Assembly: GCA_963826055.1 (NCBI GenBank) | Contig: CAWGVO010000012.1 | Location: forward strand, 1 to 64,000 | Source of the DNA: JBBDMC01 sp963826055 | GTDB lineage: Bacteria; Pseudomonadota; Alphaproteobacteria; Rhizobiales; Kaistiaceae | Direction of reading: 5' to 3' | Length of the DNA: 64,000 nt | Shown here: positions 63,976 through 64,000 of the stretch, piece by piece | Layout of the letters: every line of letters begins with the position of its first letter | How positions within the stretch are numbered: position 1 is the stretch's first letter | Notes under the pieces: model-generated | Seen by the model: only the letters and a program-made list of their open reading frames with translations | Database searches by the model: none | Told to the model about the DNA's origin: nothing | Made by a program: the position numbers and the translations under genes

Positions 63976-64000
63976 GATCGTCACCTCGATGATTCACTCG

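Overview
The window is a high-GC chromosomal segment from an alphaproteobacterium. I would place it near Rhodospirillales or Rhizobiales, but this rests on gene content only. The signals are the cluster rplU-rpmA-obgE-proB-proA-nadD-rsfS-rlmH-envC-ctpA-yibQ-rppH-atpCDGAH-priA, followed by lpdA-sucBADC-mdh-sdh, leuB, asd, leuD, leuC and rplS. An L21 with a helix-hairpin-helix tail, an Omp19-like Inh lipoprotein and a GcrA-like mini-protein fit the same group. Nearly everything from about 7 kb onward is core chromosome.

Layout. (1) Positions 1-6.8 kb are accessory and partly decayed. They hold a broken IclR regulator, sulfatase and other gene scraps, two enolase-superfamily sugar-acid dehydratases flanking a frame-broken SDR dehydrogenase, a 5'-truncated serine recombinase, a patch of TTCCCTGT repeats, and a tRNA-Ser(CGA) on the minus strand that likely marks the island border. 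(2) 7.1-20.3 kb: two small membrane proteins, then the rplU-rpmA-obgE-proB/proA-nadD-rsfS-rlmH block and the cell-wall genes envC-ctpA-yibQ with rppH. (3) 20.4-25.3 kb: the F1 ATP synthase operon on the minus strand. (4) 25.5-34.3 kb: a sulfotransferase-like gene, priA, transaldolase, xerC, transporters and a Tat-exported protein with a CFI-box-like C-terminus. (5) 34.3-49.1 kb: TCA-cycle genes on the minus strand, namely sdhC-sdhD-sdhA, a DUF3052 gene, sdhB, a small GcrA-like gene under a perfect FNR-type box, an Inh lipoprotein, and mdh-sucC-sucD-sucA-sucB-hyp-lpdA. (6) 49.3-64 kb: leuB, mntH with a Fur-like box, asd, leuD, leuC, a carbonic anhydrase, pyridoxal kinase, a CitE-like lyase, deoD, a metallophosphoesterase, rplS and a DUF6065 gene.

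Two observations matter most. First, two 16-bp palindromes of the same form, GTTC-N-CA-NN-TG-N-GAAC, lie upstream of the IclR gene (71-86) and just downstream of a good sigma70-type promoter for the first dehydratase (1612-1627). This predicts a small IclR regulon for sugar-acid catabolism. Second, single-base frame breaks occur in genes a respiring cell should keep (atpH, priA three times, sdhA) as well as in accessory genes (IclR, SDR, recombinase, CFI-box protein). Each is repaired by changing one base, usually in a homopolymer, so many are probably consensus errors. The apparent pseudogenes in the island should be judged with that in mind.

I found no CRISPR array, intact prophage, defence system or biosynthetic cluster. 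The best candidates for undescribed biology are modest: the IclR operator pair, a perfect FNR/FixK-type box next to a 60-residue GcrA-like protein, a family of interspersed palindromes (20301-20345 and 61553-61597), and a small secreted ORF ahead of a very strong terminator at 34276-34302.
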